The notes under the pieces are model-generated. The model did not search any database and was not told the origin of the DNA. It worked only from the letters and a program-made list of their open reading frames with translations. The translations under genes were made by a program, and so were the position numbers. A stretch of 64,000 bases of DNA, taken from Chrysoporthe austroafricana. Lineage: Eukaryota; Ascomycota; Sordariomycetes; Diaporthales; Cryphonectriaceae. Every line of letters begins with the position of its first letter. Position 1 is the first letter of the stretch. The stretch covers positions 4,650,001 to 4,714,000 of the forward strand of contig JYIP02000005.1 of NCBI GenBank assembly GCA_001051155.2. Direction: 5' to 3'. Positions 49,533 to 62,202 of this stretch are shown here, piece by piece.

Positions 49533-50468
49533 ATGTTCACGATGTCTTCCGCGAGGCCGAAGCTCCCGTCCCTGAAGACGCCCACCACGGCGACCTTCCC
49601 CTCTGATGCCCTGCTCTCTGCCTCGTCGATAAGAACACCCCACTCGGCCACATCGCTCAAGGGGCCGCTTTCGTCGGCCGGCCTCTTCTCGGCCGGCCTG
49701 CCCTCTGCAGGTCTCCCGTCCGCGCCCCTGGACTACCCCCCAACCCCGAGCATGCTGTCTGCGAAGCTCGAGGACAAGCCGGCGGAGAAGACGCCCATCA
49801 CCCCACCGCTGGCCTACATGGACTTCCTCAAGACGAAACACCCCGGCTCGCCCGCCATGGCCAGCCCTCCGCTCACCGCTCCGCTGCCGGCCAAGGCCTC
49901 CCTGAAGCGGACCTCCACCGGCGAGAGCGTGGAGACCGTCCAGACGATCAAGTCAGAAGACGCGCCGGACAGCGCCACCGAGGACGACCTCGACAGCGCG
50001 CCCACCTCCGCAACCACCGACAGTGCTGCCACCGACTGCAGCTGTCTCGAGGACCACGCAGAGAAAGCCCCAAGGCCCGCGCCAATCTCCACCAGGCACG
50101 CGGCGCCGCCGGCCGGGACCTACCCGCTCTCGGCGCCGGCCACAGGCCCGACGACGTTCCCAAGCCTGCGCGTCCCGCCGAGCCCGGCTGTAGAGACCCC
50201 TGTGCGCTCGCCGTGGAGCGCGCGGAGCCTCAAGAGCCCCTTTGACTGGGACACAGCGCTGAAGGCGAGGAGGTATGCAGACGTCCCCGCGCCGCCTACC
50301 AGTGCGGGGCCCACCAGCGCAGGAGCCCAAGCGGGCCGGTGCGACAAGAAGGGAACGAGCGTGAGGCACATCCGTGAGGTGGTGACCAGGACGGTCACAT
50401 ACACACCGAGGATGGAACCGGCACCGAGGGGGAAACGGAGGAAATTAAACGATGCATCTGCGGAATGA
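49533..50468 (+). CDS. Disordered protein of unknown function, probably nuclear
   Basis: Intronless frame of 311 residues with good codon use and an ordinary start context (CACACATG); a second in-frame ATG lies nine bases on. Nearly all of it is low-complexity Pro/Ser/Thr/Ala. Short islands look conserved in character: LDYPPTPSMLSAKLEDKPAE, PPLAYMDFLKTKHP, SPWSARSLKSPFDWDTAL, HIREVVTRTVTYTPRMEP and a basic C-terminus PRGKRRKLNDASAE that resembles a nuclear localisation signal. Many SP and TP sites suggest a target of proline-directed kinases (inference). No enzyme domain, membrane segment or signal peptide. It resembles the Ser/Pro-rich conserved hypothetical proteins common in Sordariomycetes; function unknown. 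Confidence 0.75.
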   Translation: MFTMSSARPKLPSLKTPTTATFPSDALLSASSIRTPHSATSLKGPLSSAGLFSAGLPSAGLPSAPLDYPPTPSMLSAKLEDKPAEKTPITPPLAYMDFLKTKHPGSPAMASPPLTAPLPAKASLKRTSTGESVETVQTIKSEDAPDSATEDDLDSAPTSATTDSAATDCSCLEDHAEKAPRPAPISTRHAAPPAGTYPLSAPATGPTTFPSLRVPPSPAVETPVRSPWSARSLKSPFDWDTALKARRYADVPAPPTSAGPTSAGAQAGRCDKKGTSVRHIREVVTRTVTYTPRMEPAPRGKRRKLNDASAE

Positions 50469-53400
50469 GACGATGCACGCGAGGAGCCTGAGGAGGGCAA
50501 ATTCACGAGAAACACGAGCTCACACATCACACCATCCATCACTTCACGTCATTTCTTTTGTCAGCCAGTCAATGGCCCCAATCTCAACCGCAACCACCAC
50601 GGCCCGAACACATAACTCACGCCCTACGCACCCGCTCAATATCATCCTCCATCATCAGGCTGAGGAATTTACATTGTCATATCACACCGCCTTACGTTGA
50701 TGATCATGACCTGCATCACCAAGACAAAAAAAAACAAAAAAATCTTAAGAGGAAGCCGGAGTTGCGAGGGATTTGTGGGAGGAACACGGGATTTGAGAGG
50801 CTTATCTGCCCTGGAATCACGACACATGGCACTCGGCGTTGCAGGCGGCGTCTCAAACCACATCTGTATGAGAGCTGGGAGATACCATTGGCGGCTACCT
50901 GCTCGAGCTTGGAGGGTTTCTTGCCGGACCGGGACGGCGCTCTATGTACTGCCATGAAGCTAACAGGCGACTTTGAATGCGATCAGATATTCTGTACTTC
51001 CGGGCTGCCTGGCCTCCACAACGCCGTGCCGCTGACATTTTTCGTGTATTTTCCTCCCCTTGTCCCAGTGCTGTGACATGCCAGCCCGACGGTGTTTGTT
51101 TGTCGTCTCCATTCCCAGCCACCCTTTGGAGCCAGAGCGACCCGTTGTTGAGGCCCACCGCGCACGCGGGGAGGGACATGGTCGCGAAAGGCGGTCGCCA
51201 GAGGTAGATCGCTGGATTAGCAGCGCCAGGCACTCCCGCAGTGGATCAATCTTGGCCGTCCTAATGGGCCGCGACCCCGGAGAGGAGGGAGGGAGGGATA
51301 ACCTGGATCGAGACGCTGGACCGTTAGCAGCACGCCAGCCCCCGTCAACCATCCCCCCCCCTTTTTCCTTATATCTGATATGTTATAAGCTGTAGCCTGC
51401 GAGGTACTTGTGTTCCGGGCCTCCCCGCAGGTGCGGGTTCTGGACCAACAACCGGGCGAAAGTATACCGCACTTCCCTGCATCGCAAGGTCTTGTCACCG
51501 GGAGGAGGGGGAACCTGCGCTTGCGCGGCGAAGCTGGGCGGCCTCGCGCTCACAGCTGATTATAGTAGGGCTGTTTGACGCCGAAAGGGCCAAGACCTGA
51601 GCGAACGAAGTCGATTAGATTTTTCACCGGTCGCACGCCGCCACCAGCAGCCTTCCCCTCTCGCCCAGTGAGCGCCTCCAGGCCAAGGGGATCCGGCAGG
51701 GCGCATGGCAAGATCGCAGAGAGCTGCATGCCCCGCCCCTCCCCGCTGCTGGCCGCCCCCCCCCCCCCACGTAGGATGGTGATCCACGCAGCCCGGCGCA
51801 GGACGACGTACCGGGCTGCATCTTGACGACGCACACCAGCATATGCCTCTCCACCCACACCGACTCTCCGTGAGTGACATTGTGACGGCGGATGCCCCCA
51901 CCGGTACCTATCACAGCACATGAGCAGAGGCAGCTAGAAACACAGCCCTGCTGCACATGCACCCATCCCCTCCCCGGCAGATGGCGCGAGCCGTGAGGGC
52001 GCGCCGATGTGGTCTGGGCAGTGCGCGGCGGTAGCGAGCGAGCTCGTCCCAGCCTGCCAGTGGACGGGATGATCTAATCTGACCGGTGCCTCTGGAAGAC
52101 GGATGAACAGACGGGGGAGGGCTTATCTCGATCCGAACGCGCCGTCGACGCGAGGGATCAACGTATCTGACCAGGCTCGCGCCTCGCCTGGTCCGGACCA
52201 GAGTTGGAAAAGTAATTAATTTGGCCCCCTCCCCTTCCCTTCGCTTCCCTCTTCTTTCCTGCCTTCCCGCAAGGGAAACGAAGCCATCACACATCACCAG
52301 CCCTCCTCCTCCCTCCTCGCCCCAAAAGACCCCCCCTCCATCGATAGGACGTCCAACCAGGCCCGCGACCGGCTCCTCACGCAGAGGGCCGGGGTCAGGG
52401 ATCACGCGCAGCCTGCCATCCACCGTAACCCCCCCTCTCTGCGACTCCAGATTCTAAGCGCCCGGCTTCCCATGTCGTGCATGGGGGGGCGGGTTTGGGT
52501 GACGGGGCCAGAGCCGGGTGGTGCGTCGCGATTGGTCCGGGTGCTAAGCGCTCAGCTTTTTTTTCTTTCTCTCCCCCCTTCCCCCCCGTCTTCCACCTCT
52601 CTCTCTTTTTTCCACCACATTGCAGAGCGGAGACGGGCGACAGATGGGGGAAGCGGAGATCTTGCAGAGCGAGGGCCAGAGAGAGAAAGAGGAGACATGG
52701 CCGCCGGCTGAGATCTCAGCATGGCGTGGCGACGACAGAGGGAGGACCCACTTCCCATGTGCGCGTGTGGGTTCGACCTGGGTGAGTGTTGAGGGACCAC
52801 TTACTCCCCCGGGGGATCGCCTTGAGAGGACAAGGGGGAGGGCGTTGTGACGGGCGCCGATAGAGGGAACACGACGCCGACAGCCGGGGCCCAGATACTT
52901 AGACGGGGAGAGCACTGCGAGTGCGACATGTCGACTTATGCATGGCCTCCTGCAAAGACGCTCCGGGCGTGAGACAGGCAGGCGGAAGAGGTACCTCTTA
53001 TCTGCTGAACGCCCGACGAACATGATAGACGTCGTGATTTTTCCGTAAGGAAGGTTTCGATCAGCAAGACCGCTGGGGATACTTACGGAGGGTTCCTCCG
53101 TTATGTCTGCATCAGAACAAGCTCGTGATCCGCAGCCTCATGATTCTCGCTTTGGTTTCTTAGACGACCCCCGCCCTCCGTTCAACGGACGGCGGCGTGG
53201 CATCAACTATGTCTGATTCGCACGAGCATAATTCCAGTACAGCATAAAAGATTCAACTTATCACCAGAAATCCCTACCATAAGTCTACTTTCAGACTCTC
53301 GAATATGAAAGGTCTCGGTCACACAAAATATAGACACTCCTAACGGGAAGCCGTCGAGGTAGTATTTCGACGTCCCTGCTTGTGATTCTTGTTCTGAATC

Positions 53401-54492
53401 GGGCTATATGTCTCACGTTGGAGAACTATTCCCACCATCCTGAGTGATACAGTACTCTCTTGCTGGCGATCGACTGCGAATAATATCTCCTGTCGGTTTG
53501 CGTTGCACAATGGCAAAAAGACCCGACCGGTGGCGTCCTCTGGGGAGCTTGTCTCAGATGTCGGCGGCGGAAGTGTGATCAAAGGTGCTCCTGGGGTTCT
53601 CGCGGTGATTGTATAGGACACTTCACAGGGTCACGCGCGTGCATCATGACAGATGATGATCCGAGCGTCTTGATCACAGGTATAGTCGCCGATACCTCGG
53701 ACTTCATTCCCCGGCCCTCGGGCTATTCCAATATGCAGTCCTGGAAAACATTACCTCTGGGGCGCTTGATACGCGCCCTAGCGTCACCTAGAGAGTTATC
53801 GATGAAGTGTCCACGATGCACAGAGTAGTCTTGACGCTGTTTCATACTATTAGAAAGGGTGGCTTAATTAGCCAGTGAGGTCTGATTGGCGTAGAGCCAC
53901 GAGACGAAGAGGCCGTCCGCGGTCCACAGCAAAGCCCCGCAGGATGACTGCATCAAAGGAGGAACTACAGAGACTTGAGGCCATTGTGCGTATCATAGAG
54001 ATCCCGCGTCCAGAGGTTGACCGACGATGGCCGAGGAGAGAGTTTTGGGGAGATAGACCCGGGCGGCTGCCCGGGACGAGGTAACGAGGAAGAGCTTGTG
54101 GCAGTGCTTGGTGGATGTCACCAAGCCTCAAGCAGTGCGCTCACACTGTATGCACTTCAGCTCGCCTCGGATATCGAAAGAAGCAGCTCAAGCACTCTAT
54201 CGAGTATTATACTTTGCTGGTCAGTGGGACATTGTAACAAACCTTCTTGCCCTTGCCTCTGTCGTGCCGCGGTGCATCCGTGGCACCATTTCGAGGAGTA
54301 GATCAGGGGATATACGACGGATATTCATCGGGGAAACCCGCGGACTGACCTTATCCGGAATTTGGCTTCACAAGAAAGTGGCTCAGATTATAGTTTCTCC
54401 AAGGTAGTTCTCAATTAGTGTTTTGTGCTATGCTCGATATGCCCGTTCTGCTAATTAAACCCCGACTTTCAGGGACCCACCACTATCCCCCC
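50469..54492. other. Region without a confident gene
   Basis: About 4 kb. Between 50500 and 53050 are the 3' flank of the previous gene, C/T-rich tracts (52215-52350; 52555-52615) and chance frames. From 53340 on, small frames at 53340-53621 minus and 53646-53828 plus have ordinary codons but do not join into a gene I can defend. Frames on the plus strand after 54418 are the antisense of the secreted-protein gene. Confidence 0.45.
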
Positions 54493-55549
54493 TCAGCAGA
54501 AGTCATATCTCGCGATGACATTCCAGCCATCAGCAAAGAACTGCTGACCGTTCACCTGGGCGTAGCTTCCCAGCGAGCACTCCTCGATAATGAGCTCGGC
54601 CCCATCTCCGATGTTGCGGAAGCTATCGAGAACCTTGGTCTCCAGGTTCTACCGACATTGAAGGATGGTCAGTAAGCGACGGCGTTTATAAACAGGAGAT
54701 TTTCTTGCCCGTTGACATATGATTTACATTTCATATCATGGCAGGGCCAGGGGGGAACTTACATCGTTGCACCAATAGATGGCAGCTGAGTAGGAACAAG
54801 ACACCCTTCCGCAGGTGCCCGGGCCTGGGGCGTTAGAGGGCTGGCCTGGGACGCCAGCAAGGTGGGCGATGCCTTGGTAAAGCCGGTCGACAGAGCACCG
54901 GCTCCAGCCGTACACGTTGCAGAGGTGGTTGGTCGGAACGTACTGGACGTCCCGGGAGGACAGGGGGTCGAAGAGACTGAGGGTGGAGTTGCGGTTGCTG
55001 AGGAAGGCCGAGGTCAGGGCGTCGACAGTCTGGTTGATGCCGGCTGCGGCGCCGGGGTCGACCTGTGAGATGTTGTTGAAGACATCCTGCTTCGTGCCCT
55101 CGATGGTCAGGTTGCTACGTAAACCCCAGAGTCAGCCATTTCTGTATCCAGGCAATTTTTCTTCTTGTAGATCTCTCCGCTTGCGGCGCCCACCCCACAC
55201 CGTCACAGACGAGGCGCGTTTGGATCGTGTCTCGTCAAGCGAGGCCAATCAGCAGAGCAGAGTTACTAAAAATACAGTCACGTGCCGGGGAAGAACAAGG
55301 GATACTGACTAAGGAGTCTCGGTGTTGTTGATCTGGACGGTCCACTGGATCGGGACGATGGTGTAGGTCTTATCGCCGGCCACGATCACCTCGGAGTTCG
55401 ACACGCGAGCAGAAGGAGCCTGAGATATGGTTAGCCCTAAATCGATATATTCTCGGCCGTCTGTCTCCCGCACGGCAAGGATCAATACTGACAGCTTGGG
55501 CAAAGACGAGGCCCGTGAGAACCGCAAAGAAGATGCCGAGAATCTCCAT
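54493..55549 (-). CDS. Small secreted cysteine-containing protein, four exons
   Basis: Exons 55549-55493, 55419-55310, 55114-54763 and 54648-54493 join in frame to 224 residues with canonical GT-AG introns of 73, 195 and 114 bases; lengths and phases agree exactly (the second junction makes Tyr from TA|C). Exon 1 is a signal peptide, MEILGIFFAVLTGLVFAQA. The mature part has a beta-rich N-terminus (VIVAGDKTYTIVPIQWTVQI) with N-glycosylation sites, then NHLCNVYGWSRCSVDRLYQG, a Pro/Gly spacer, TCGRVSCSYSAAIYWCND, IIEECS and a final Cys (ARYDFC): about eight cysteines, probably in disulphides. Predicted to be secreted. It is like secreted hypothetical proteins of plant-associated ascomycetes with the IYWCND pattern; an effector role is a guess. 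A TATA-like run lies about 185 bases upstream. Confidence 0.88.
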
Positions 55550-57970
55550 GATGACTTGGTGTACCGCTACGAGATGGAGGTACAGAGACTTGAAAACTTC
55601 GCAAATAGACCGAGAGTAGAGGCTTGATTTGTGTTCGAGGTAGGCGAGAAATCGATACTCGAACTTGTTGGCGGATCTGCCGGTGGGAAACGAGATTGGG
55701 AAGAGTGCGGAGGGAGGCATGGGAGATGCGTATATATATATGGCCGGTAGAAGTGAAGTTATCACCATTTGCTCGCCGTTCACCGTTCGTTCACCTGCTT
55801 CCGGTCTAGATCTGGGGTCGCTAGTGAATGAGAGAGTTGTCTTTCACCATGCAGGAGATTGAATGGGCCCACCACTTTTCACCACAGAGCCAAGCCAGTT
55901 GGCCATGGACCCACTTGTCTGAAGAGAACAAGAGAGCCAGATGGAAAGCTTGAGGCAAAGTGTCATTGAAAACGGGGCGCGTTCACCGAGACCTTCACGT
56001 GAGGGTGGTGAAATGTAAGAAGGAGTCTGGCTCGGTCTGTGCCAGCACACGTGCATTGTTCCCGTGGATCTGGTAGAGCTGCCACGTCCGGCCTTCGGGG
56101 AGCGAAAAATGAAGGTACTCGGCCGTTCTAGACTAGATGATGCACGGGGCTGAATTGGGCCAATGTTACTGTAAGTGTGTTGTCACTTTAAAAACGGAGG
56201 CTGTAATTTCAATGTGGCTTTTGGAGGGCAGAGAGGACGTCATCCTCGGGCTGCGCAAGGATGGGAGTCAGCCCATTCACCCGGAAACAAGTTGATTCTT
56301 CTAGCTCGGAAAATAGATGATGAGCGCGACGCACGACTTGCATCCATGCATGCCGGGCAAATTCCTGCTGGGGAATGGACAGATTCCGGATTCCGTTTTC
56401 TTTTTTCAAGCGTTATTCCGCTGCAAAATTGTGGTTCAGCCTTTACGTCAGATGAAAATCATAGTTTCTCGCCTGGGACACTGTATGCTTCTGGGATATC
56501 TTTTTCGTGAAGATGCTATTCACCCACGCAGTCTACCATGAAATGGAATGGAACCTAAAACTCTTGGCCAAATCATGATATAGCAATAAGGGCAAAGCAC
56601 TTTTCTATTGAAAGGTCTGTGGTTGCAGAGAAGATCTGGCAGATGCCAAAGGGCCCCGCCCAACCTTAACTATCTTTATGGCAAACAGGTAGATAAACTT
56701 AAAGAAACAAAATCACGACAAGATCACTGCTTGATGTTAAGATCACCATAAACATATCTCGGCATTTGTAGTTGACATGGGTCTAGCTGTCCACAAGAAG
56801 ATCTAATCGAGTACCGGGCGTCATGTCATTGTCTGTGCTCAAAGAAAAAGCAAATGGATGAACCCTTGCACCGGCAATATGGCCATTGAGCATCAAGTGT
56901 TTGAAAATTGTTGAGATGCTGATAGGTAGCATTTGAGATGAGTGAGACATAGGACCCGCAACTATGATGAATAGCCGGCCACAACGTATTTCACCCAATA
57001 ATAGTCCTATATTTCAGCGTGAAAAGACACTTTAAAGATGTGAAGAGTTATCCTTTGAGAGGAACATGACGCGGCCTCTCAGCTAGTCATCGCTGGTAAT
57101 GAGACACTCACTGCTGCAAGGGAATAACTAGAAAGAAGGTAGAATCAATTAGTTGAATTGACCGTTGACTTGGATAAATCAACATTAGTCCATACGGTCA
57201 TTCTAGGCATAATATAGCAACCGTCAATTCTAATAGATAGCTAGAATAATAAATTTATTACCTAACAATCAAGCCAAGCGACTTCGTTCCGCGTTTGATT
57301 TCTTAGTTTGCCGTTCTGCATGACTCCTCTCTTGCTGTCTCAAGTCCCAAGTTTGAGACTGATGTTTTCAATTTCTAGCGAAGCGCTCTCCTTCGTGTTT
57401 GATGCTCGTTAGCAGCAATCCATTCGCTGGGGAATAGGGTGTGTTGTGACCTGTTCGAAGACTGGGCTACGCTTATCCGGAAGATTCCGGATTGCTAGAA
57501 GGAGTGAAGCTCTTCGAGTGAAATGCGCATTGTTTCCACCATCAAGAGGTCTATCAAACGGGCAATTAAGCTAGGTTATCAGATCGCCAAGAGCGCCACA
57601 GCTCTCTATTGCTTGGTTAGCAATCCAAAAAGTATGGATTGCGGTGAACCTAGATTTAGGAAACGCGAAGCCGAATGTAAGATGTTGAGCTTGACTGAGG
57701 TATTATGGCCACGAAGAAGGATATTGTGGTCTTTTAGGATAATTGTTTCGATACTTGTAAGGATCTCTACTGCCTTGGTGACTGTTACATGGCCGAAGAG
57801 GAACTTTGTTGAGAATTTTGCGGTATATCTTGAAGATCCACTAGGCACAGTGTAGAGGTAATGTCCACTTTGGATTTGGGCTCGGTAAGCAAGCAACTGA
57901 GCTAGTATATATACAGGCGAAACATTAAAACATCCTTCGCATCCTACTATTCATCATAGCTGCTGCAGCC
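55550..57970. other. Region between the secreted-protein and polygalacturonase genes
   Basis: About 2.4 kb. 57120-57300 is strongly AT-rich. A frame at 57523-57855 (110 codons) is basic and without a domain; overlapping it in another frame, 57738-57812 is dense in cysteine. No confident gene. Confidence 0.45.
55731..55741 (-). promoter_or_regulatory. TATA-like box of the secreted-protein gene
   Basis: TATATATATAT run about 185 bases upstream of the start codon at 55549. TA alternation reads the same on both strands; its position suits a minus-strand promoter. Confidence 0.45.
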
Positions 57971-59536
57971 TTAAGAGCTTGGGCAGATGGAGCCGCTTGG
58001 GGAGCAAGATGTATCTCCACCAGTGACATCGATGTTGGTCCAGGTGAAGTCAGTGCAGCTGCCATCACCACAGAGGACGTAGTAGTTGTAGCCAGTGGTG
58101 GTACCAGTGATGTCCTCGAAGGTGACACCGCTGACGGTGCAGTCGCTGCCTGGGTCGCCAGTCGGGCTGCCGTTCTCGTAGTCCTGCTGGACATCAATGG
58201 CGTAGCTGCAGAGAATGTTGTTAGTGACATGCCACTAGAAACAAGAGACGCATGGATAGACTTACTCGGTGATGCCGCTGAGCGTGATGCCGCTATAGGT
58301 GATATCGCTGACGGAGGCATCCGTGGCGTCGTCGTACGTCTTGATACGGCAACCGTTCTCGGAGTTGACGACGCTGGAGTCCTTAAAAGTGACGTTGGAC
58401 ACGGTCTTGCCGGTCTTGATGCTGCCGATGGAAAGACCGTGGCCGCCAGAGCAGTACATGTTCTCGAAGACCATGTTGGAGCCATCGTTGACAGCGACGC
58501 AGTCGTCCTGGTTGTAGACAGTGACGTCGTAAACGTACAGGCCGGTCATGCTCGAGATGTCGAAACCGTCCGTGTTGTGGCCAAGGGCGTCGCCAGAGCT
58601 GTCGGTTTCGTCACCGGCGCTGTTATCCAGGATGAGGTTGTTCATGGTGAGGTCAGAGCCGCTGAGCGAGAACAGGTGGGTCGGCCAGTTCTGGATGGTG
58701 AGCTGCTCGAAGGTGAAGCCGTCCACGTCGTCGAGGCTGATGAACTTGTCGGGCTTGGAGGTGCCACCGTTGGAGCCCTCGCCGTCCCAGTACTTGGAGC
58801 CCTGTCCATCGATCACTGCGCCTGAGAGACCGGCAACCTTGGCGTTGGAGCCCTTCAGGACGATGGGGGTGTAGTCGGTGTCGGGAGTGTACTCCACGGT
58901 CATGGTGCCAGCGAAGAGCAGGGCACCGTTGCTGGGGACCGTGACAGACAGGGTGCTCGAGGCCGGGATGGTCACGGCGCTGAGCAGAACGTTGGAGCAG
59001 GCCGACACCGAGGCGGTGACATCGGCAATGTCCGTGACGGTGCAGGTGGTTCCACCCACGCCAGAGCCGCCCGCGAGGGAGCTGATGGCCGTGCCGGAGC
59101 CCGAGCCGGAGCCGCTGGAAGAAGAACCAGACGAGCCGGTGGCCGTGGCACTGGCAGAAGCGACGGTGTAACCAGCGCCACTTGTAGCCTGCGCCTGGGC
59201 GACGTAGGCGGATGTCGCGGTCGCAGTAGAGTACGACGGCACGGGGTCAGAGGTCGCGCTCGCCTCGCCACCGTAGCTCGAAGCACCTGCAGGCGAAAAG
59301 GTCAGACCTTGCTTGCTGCCAGAGACCCTCCAAGCTCTTGGGAAATTCTACTAACCTGCGGATGGCTGTCCACCGTAACCACCGCCGAAGCCGCCGAAGC
59401 CGCCGTTAGAACCACCACCATGGCCTCCACCAAAGGCCTCCTTGCCCCATCCTCGCTGGAACACCTGTCCGTTGGGACGAGCCATGACGGACGGCAGCAC
59501 AGCTGCGGCCACAGGGAGTATGGCGTACGAACGCAT
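57971..59536 (-). CDS. Secreted endopolygalacturonase (GH28) with glycine-rich N-terminal extension
   Basis: Exons 59536-59356, 59286-58266 and 58205-57971, joined by 69- and 60-base introns, give 478 residues. Signal peptide (MRSYAILPVAAAVLPSVMA), a Gly-rich stretch (about 36-57) and a Ser/Thr/Ala/Gly linker (about 62-130), then a GH28 parallel beta-helix. All active-site motifs are present: NTD (298-300), DD (321-322), GHG (342-344) and RIK (374-376). The C-terminal exon has YAIDVQQDYENG and four of the usual cysteines. The enzyme cleaves alpha-1,4-galacturonan of pectin outside the cell, so it serves plant cell-wall breakdown. At 478 residues it is some 110 longer than the usual ~365, all from the extension and linker. 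A TATA-like ACATAAAAG lies near 59738. Fungal pectinases are typically pectin-induced and glucose-repressed; no site was tested. Confidence 0.96.
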
Positions 59537-62202
59537 CTTGGACGGCTGAATTGTGAGATGCAGGAGGGTGTCTTGAATTGTTTGTACACTGTCAAAAAAG
59601 GGGCGTAGAAACGAGAGAAGGCAAGAACTTTTGAAAAGACTGGACGCAACCGGGCGTGCGAGGCTTGGTGCAAAGAGAAAGAATGATGGTTAGAACGAGG
59701 ACCGGAAGGCAATGGAAGACGTCCAGACTCTCAGTTCTTTTATGTGTAAATGCATCAAGGGTAACGAGGCGGCGCCAGAGCCTCACGATCTCGGGAGTGG
59801 ATCCTCCTCGGCCCCAGTCTTAGTTTTAATCAAGGTCTCCTGCGTTTAGCAGGGGTGGGCGGACCCAGTCCATCGGCTCATGGTCATGAATTCGGCGCAT
59901 GTCGACGTAGTCTCGCCTCCTTTAATCACGCTTGCATACGAGCTGGTGGTTGCGTTTACTACAACGAGTACGGGGCCTACTGATGTCGTTTCGCAACATC
60001 TAGGACTCGGTGGAGGCACCGCTGCCCTTCCGAGCAGAAGCGGATTCGATAACCGGCGCCACACTGTGGACCAGAGAGAGATGGACAAGATCGCGATGAT
60101 GAACGTTATTCTGTTGTCCTAGTTAACCCTAGTCATTACCCCAGAGATGATTTGACTGATTGCTTGGCGCTGCCCTGAGGAAACGAGGGCTCTGTATCAC
60201 AGAGAAACAACACGGATAGACGAGGGCATCGCAGGTTCAAGCAAATGGGGATCTCTCGGGAATAATTTCGATACAATCAAGTCCCTACACGCCCACACAC
60301 ACCTCGCTGAGCAAGCGAGCGGCTGCTCTGGTGTCCCCCTTGTAGGGGGCTGCTTCTTGGCAGCAATCTCTCGTTTCAAGCCCCGGCGCGCAGGGATGGG
60401 AATAGGATCTACGTTTCGTTTCCAGCCCACGCCCGTATGGGGCCAGTCCCACCAACCACGCTCCCGAAATTCATCCGCCAATAAATGTGGGGGATCTCCG
60501 TCGCGTGGGCCACCAGAGACTCTAGCGAGGGTGATGGTGATGAGGAACGCTCCACCATGACTTGCACCGTTTGGCGAGGCGAGGCAGCGGGTTCCGATAT
60601 CTCCGCAGTAGCGAATGCGGCAGCATCTCTGGGCAGTCCTAATCTTGTCTCGGAGAAAAGAGTATCATTTTTACGAACGTCTACGTCAACGGCCCGCAAT
60701 TGCTGATTCGAGGCATCGAGTCCAACAGCCATACGCCGCATCTAGGAATCGATCAATGCCGCACGGCGGCAGCCTTCGCGCCGCAATAGTAAGCAGCGGC
60801 TTCTCTAGGCGTAACGAGCGAAGTCTACGTAGGCGAGGTGCCGCCTCGTCATATTTCATTGCCAAGGGATCGCCCCGCGGCTCCACAACAGGAGCGCGGA
60901 GATCCTAGCATGGGTTGTAGGTTGTACCATAGTAATGAAGAAAGACCCTTGGTATTCTGGAAGAGCCGTCATCGCGTGGTCGCAACCAGATTTTCCACAT
61001 CCTCGGAGCCGCAGCAAGGGTTTGCAATGGACAGACATGACGTTCATTTGACAAGGCTGGCTCGGATCGCTCCGACAAAGTCAGGAGATAGATACCCAGT
61101 ACCTTGCTACCCAGTACCTGGCAAACCTTGGTTGAGCCTCCTGTGGCCCCTGAGTCTGCTCATGTCCATCCGATCTCCGCCATTTGTTAGTGCCTTCCTT
61201 ATAGCCTATTGTTCATGCTTTAAGTGCCGTTATAGTCTCCTTGCCAATATCATTCACGAAACACTGTCACTACTCAGGCAGTTGGAAAGAATAAGTTAAT
61301 TAGCCACCGCTGACATGTCGCTGTGCTAGATGGCATGTCTGTGCTAGACAAAGAGTGATAAAGATTCTCAATAATTCTCCGCAGCCGCGGCACTGGTAAA
61401 GTTCAATTTGTTTCCCTCTCTAATTAATCTCCGAAAAAACAGCGGTGAACGTAGCTATAAGAGAAAATGGAGCACGGATATTCAGGAGAAAATTGAAGCC
61501 ACTTTCGAGCCTCTGCACGTACCATAGACATACTCGAGACTCTTCTCAATTGATGTATGCTAGAGCTAGAGAAGCGCGATCAATATAGGCTAGTTTTACA
61601 TGCCTACAGTGGTATTGTGGAGCCAACCCTGTCAACCGACACAATTCAGTATTTGCATGGTGTTCTTTCAGTACCATTTCTGATTGTATGCTTTGGAGCA
61701 AGGAACATGAGCATATACAGCTTTGTTCCGGCTGGGAAAACTAGCACGAAGACAAAATTGAATATTCCTTTGAGTATGCTCGAATAGATAAATGTATTGA
61801 AGGTATTGGAGTCCCAAACATGTACACCGACTTACTTGGCCAAAAGGGTCATGAAAACTGGCATTGACATAATGCTGTGGCGAAACAGGCACCTAATATC
61901 GAGCATAGGAAAGAATAAATGAGTGTGTTGAGATCGAAATCTGTCTTCTACAAAAGAGAGTGAAAATGACTGTGTAGTGCTCAGCCAGAAATATATAGAG
62001 CACAGAAATGCCAGGGTTAGGGTGCTGGTTGCTCCACTTTTCCACAAATGCCGACTGAGAGCCATGTATGAGGAAATGAGAATGCAAATAAATTCCTTGT
62101 ACCCATGATTGAGGTCCTTTTGAGATGACTGGCTCCCAAGCCACGAGACGATTCGTAAAGCTGAACACACGCGAAAGGCTCTCCCGTAAGCCGCCTATCG
62201 AC
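59537..62202. other. Region without a confident gene
   Basis: About 2.7 kb between the polygalacturonase and the Gfa-type gene. A minus frame at 60409-60741 (LRAVDVDVRKNDTLFSETRL; TEIPHIYWRMNFGSVVG) has ordinary codons and could be part of a gene, but no start, intron or domain is clear. From 61280 to 62100 the DNA is AT-richer with no supported gene. Confidence 0.4.

Noticed and set aside
54418..54675. Plus-strand frame with a protein-like sequence (DMPVLLIKPRLSGTHHYPPS)
   Set aside because: It is the antisense of the last exon of the secreted-protein gene, whose minus-strand exons close in frame with canonical introns.
58229..58874. Long plus-strand frames rich in Val/Ala/Asp
   Set aside because: They lie antisense to the polygalacturonase catalytic exon, which has all GH28 motifs.
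60409..60741. Minus-strand 110-codon frame
   Set aside because: Peptide looks plausible but there is no exon partner, no family and no clear start; kept only as a remark in the gap description.
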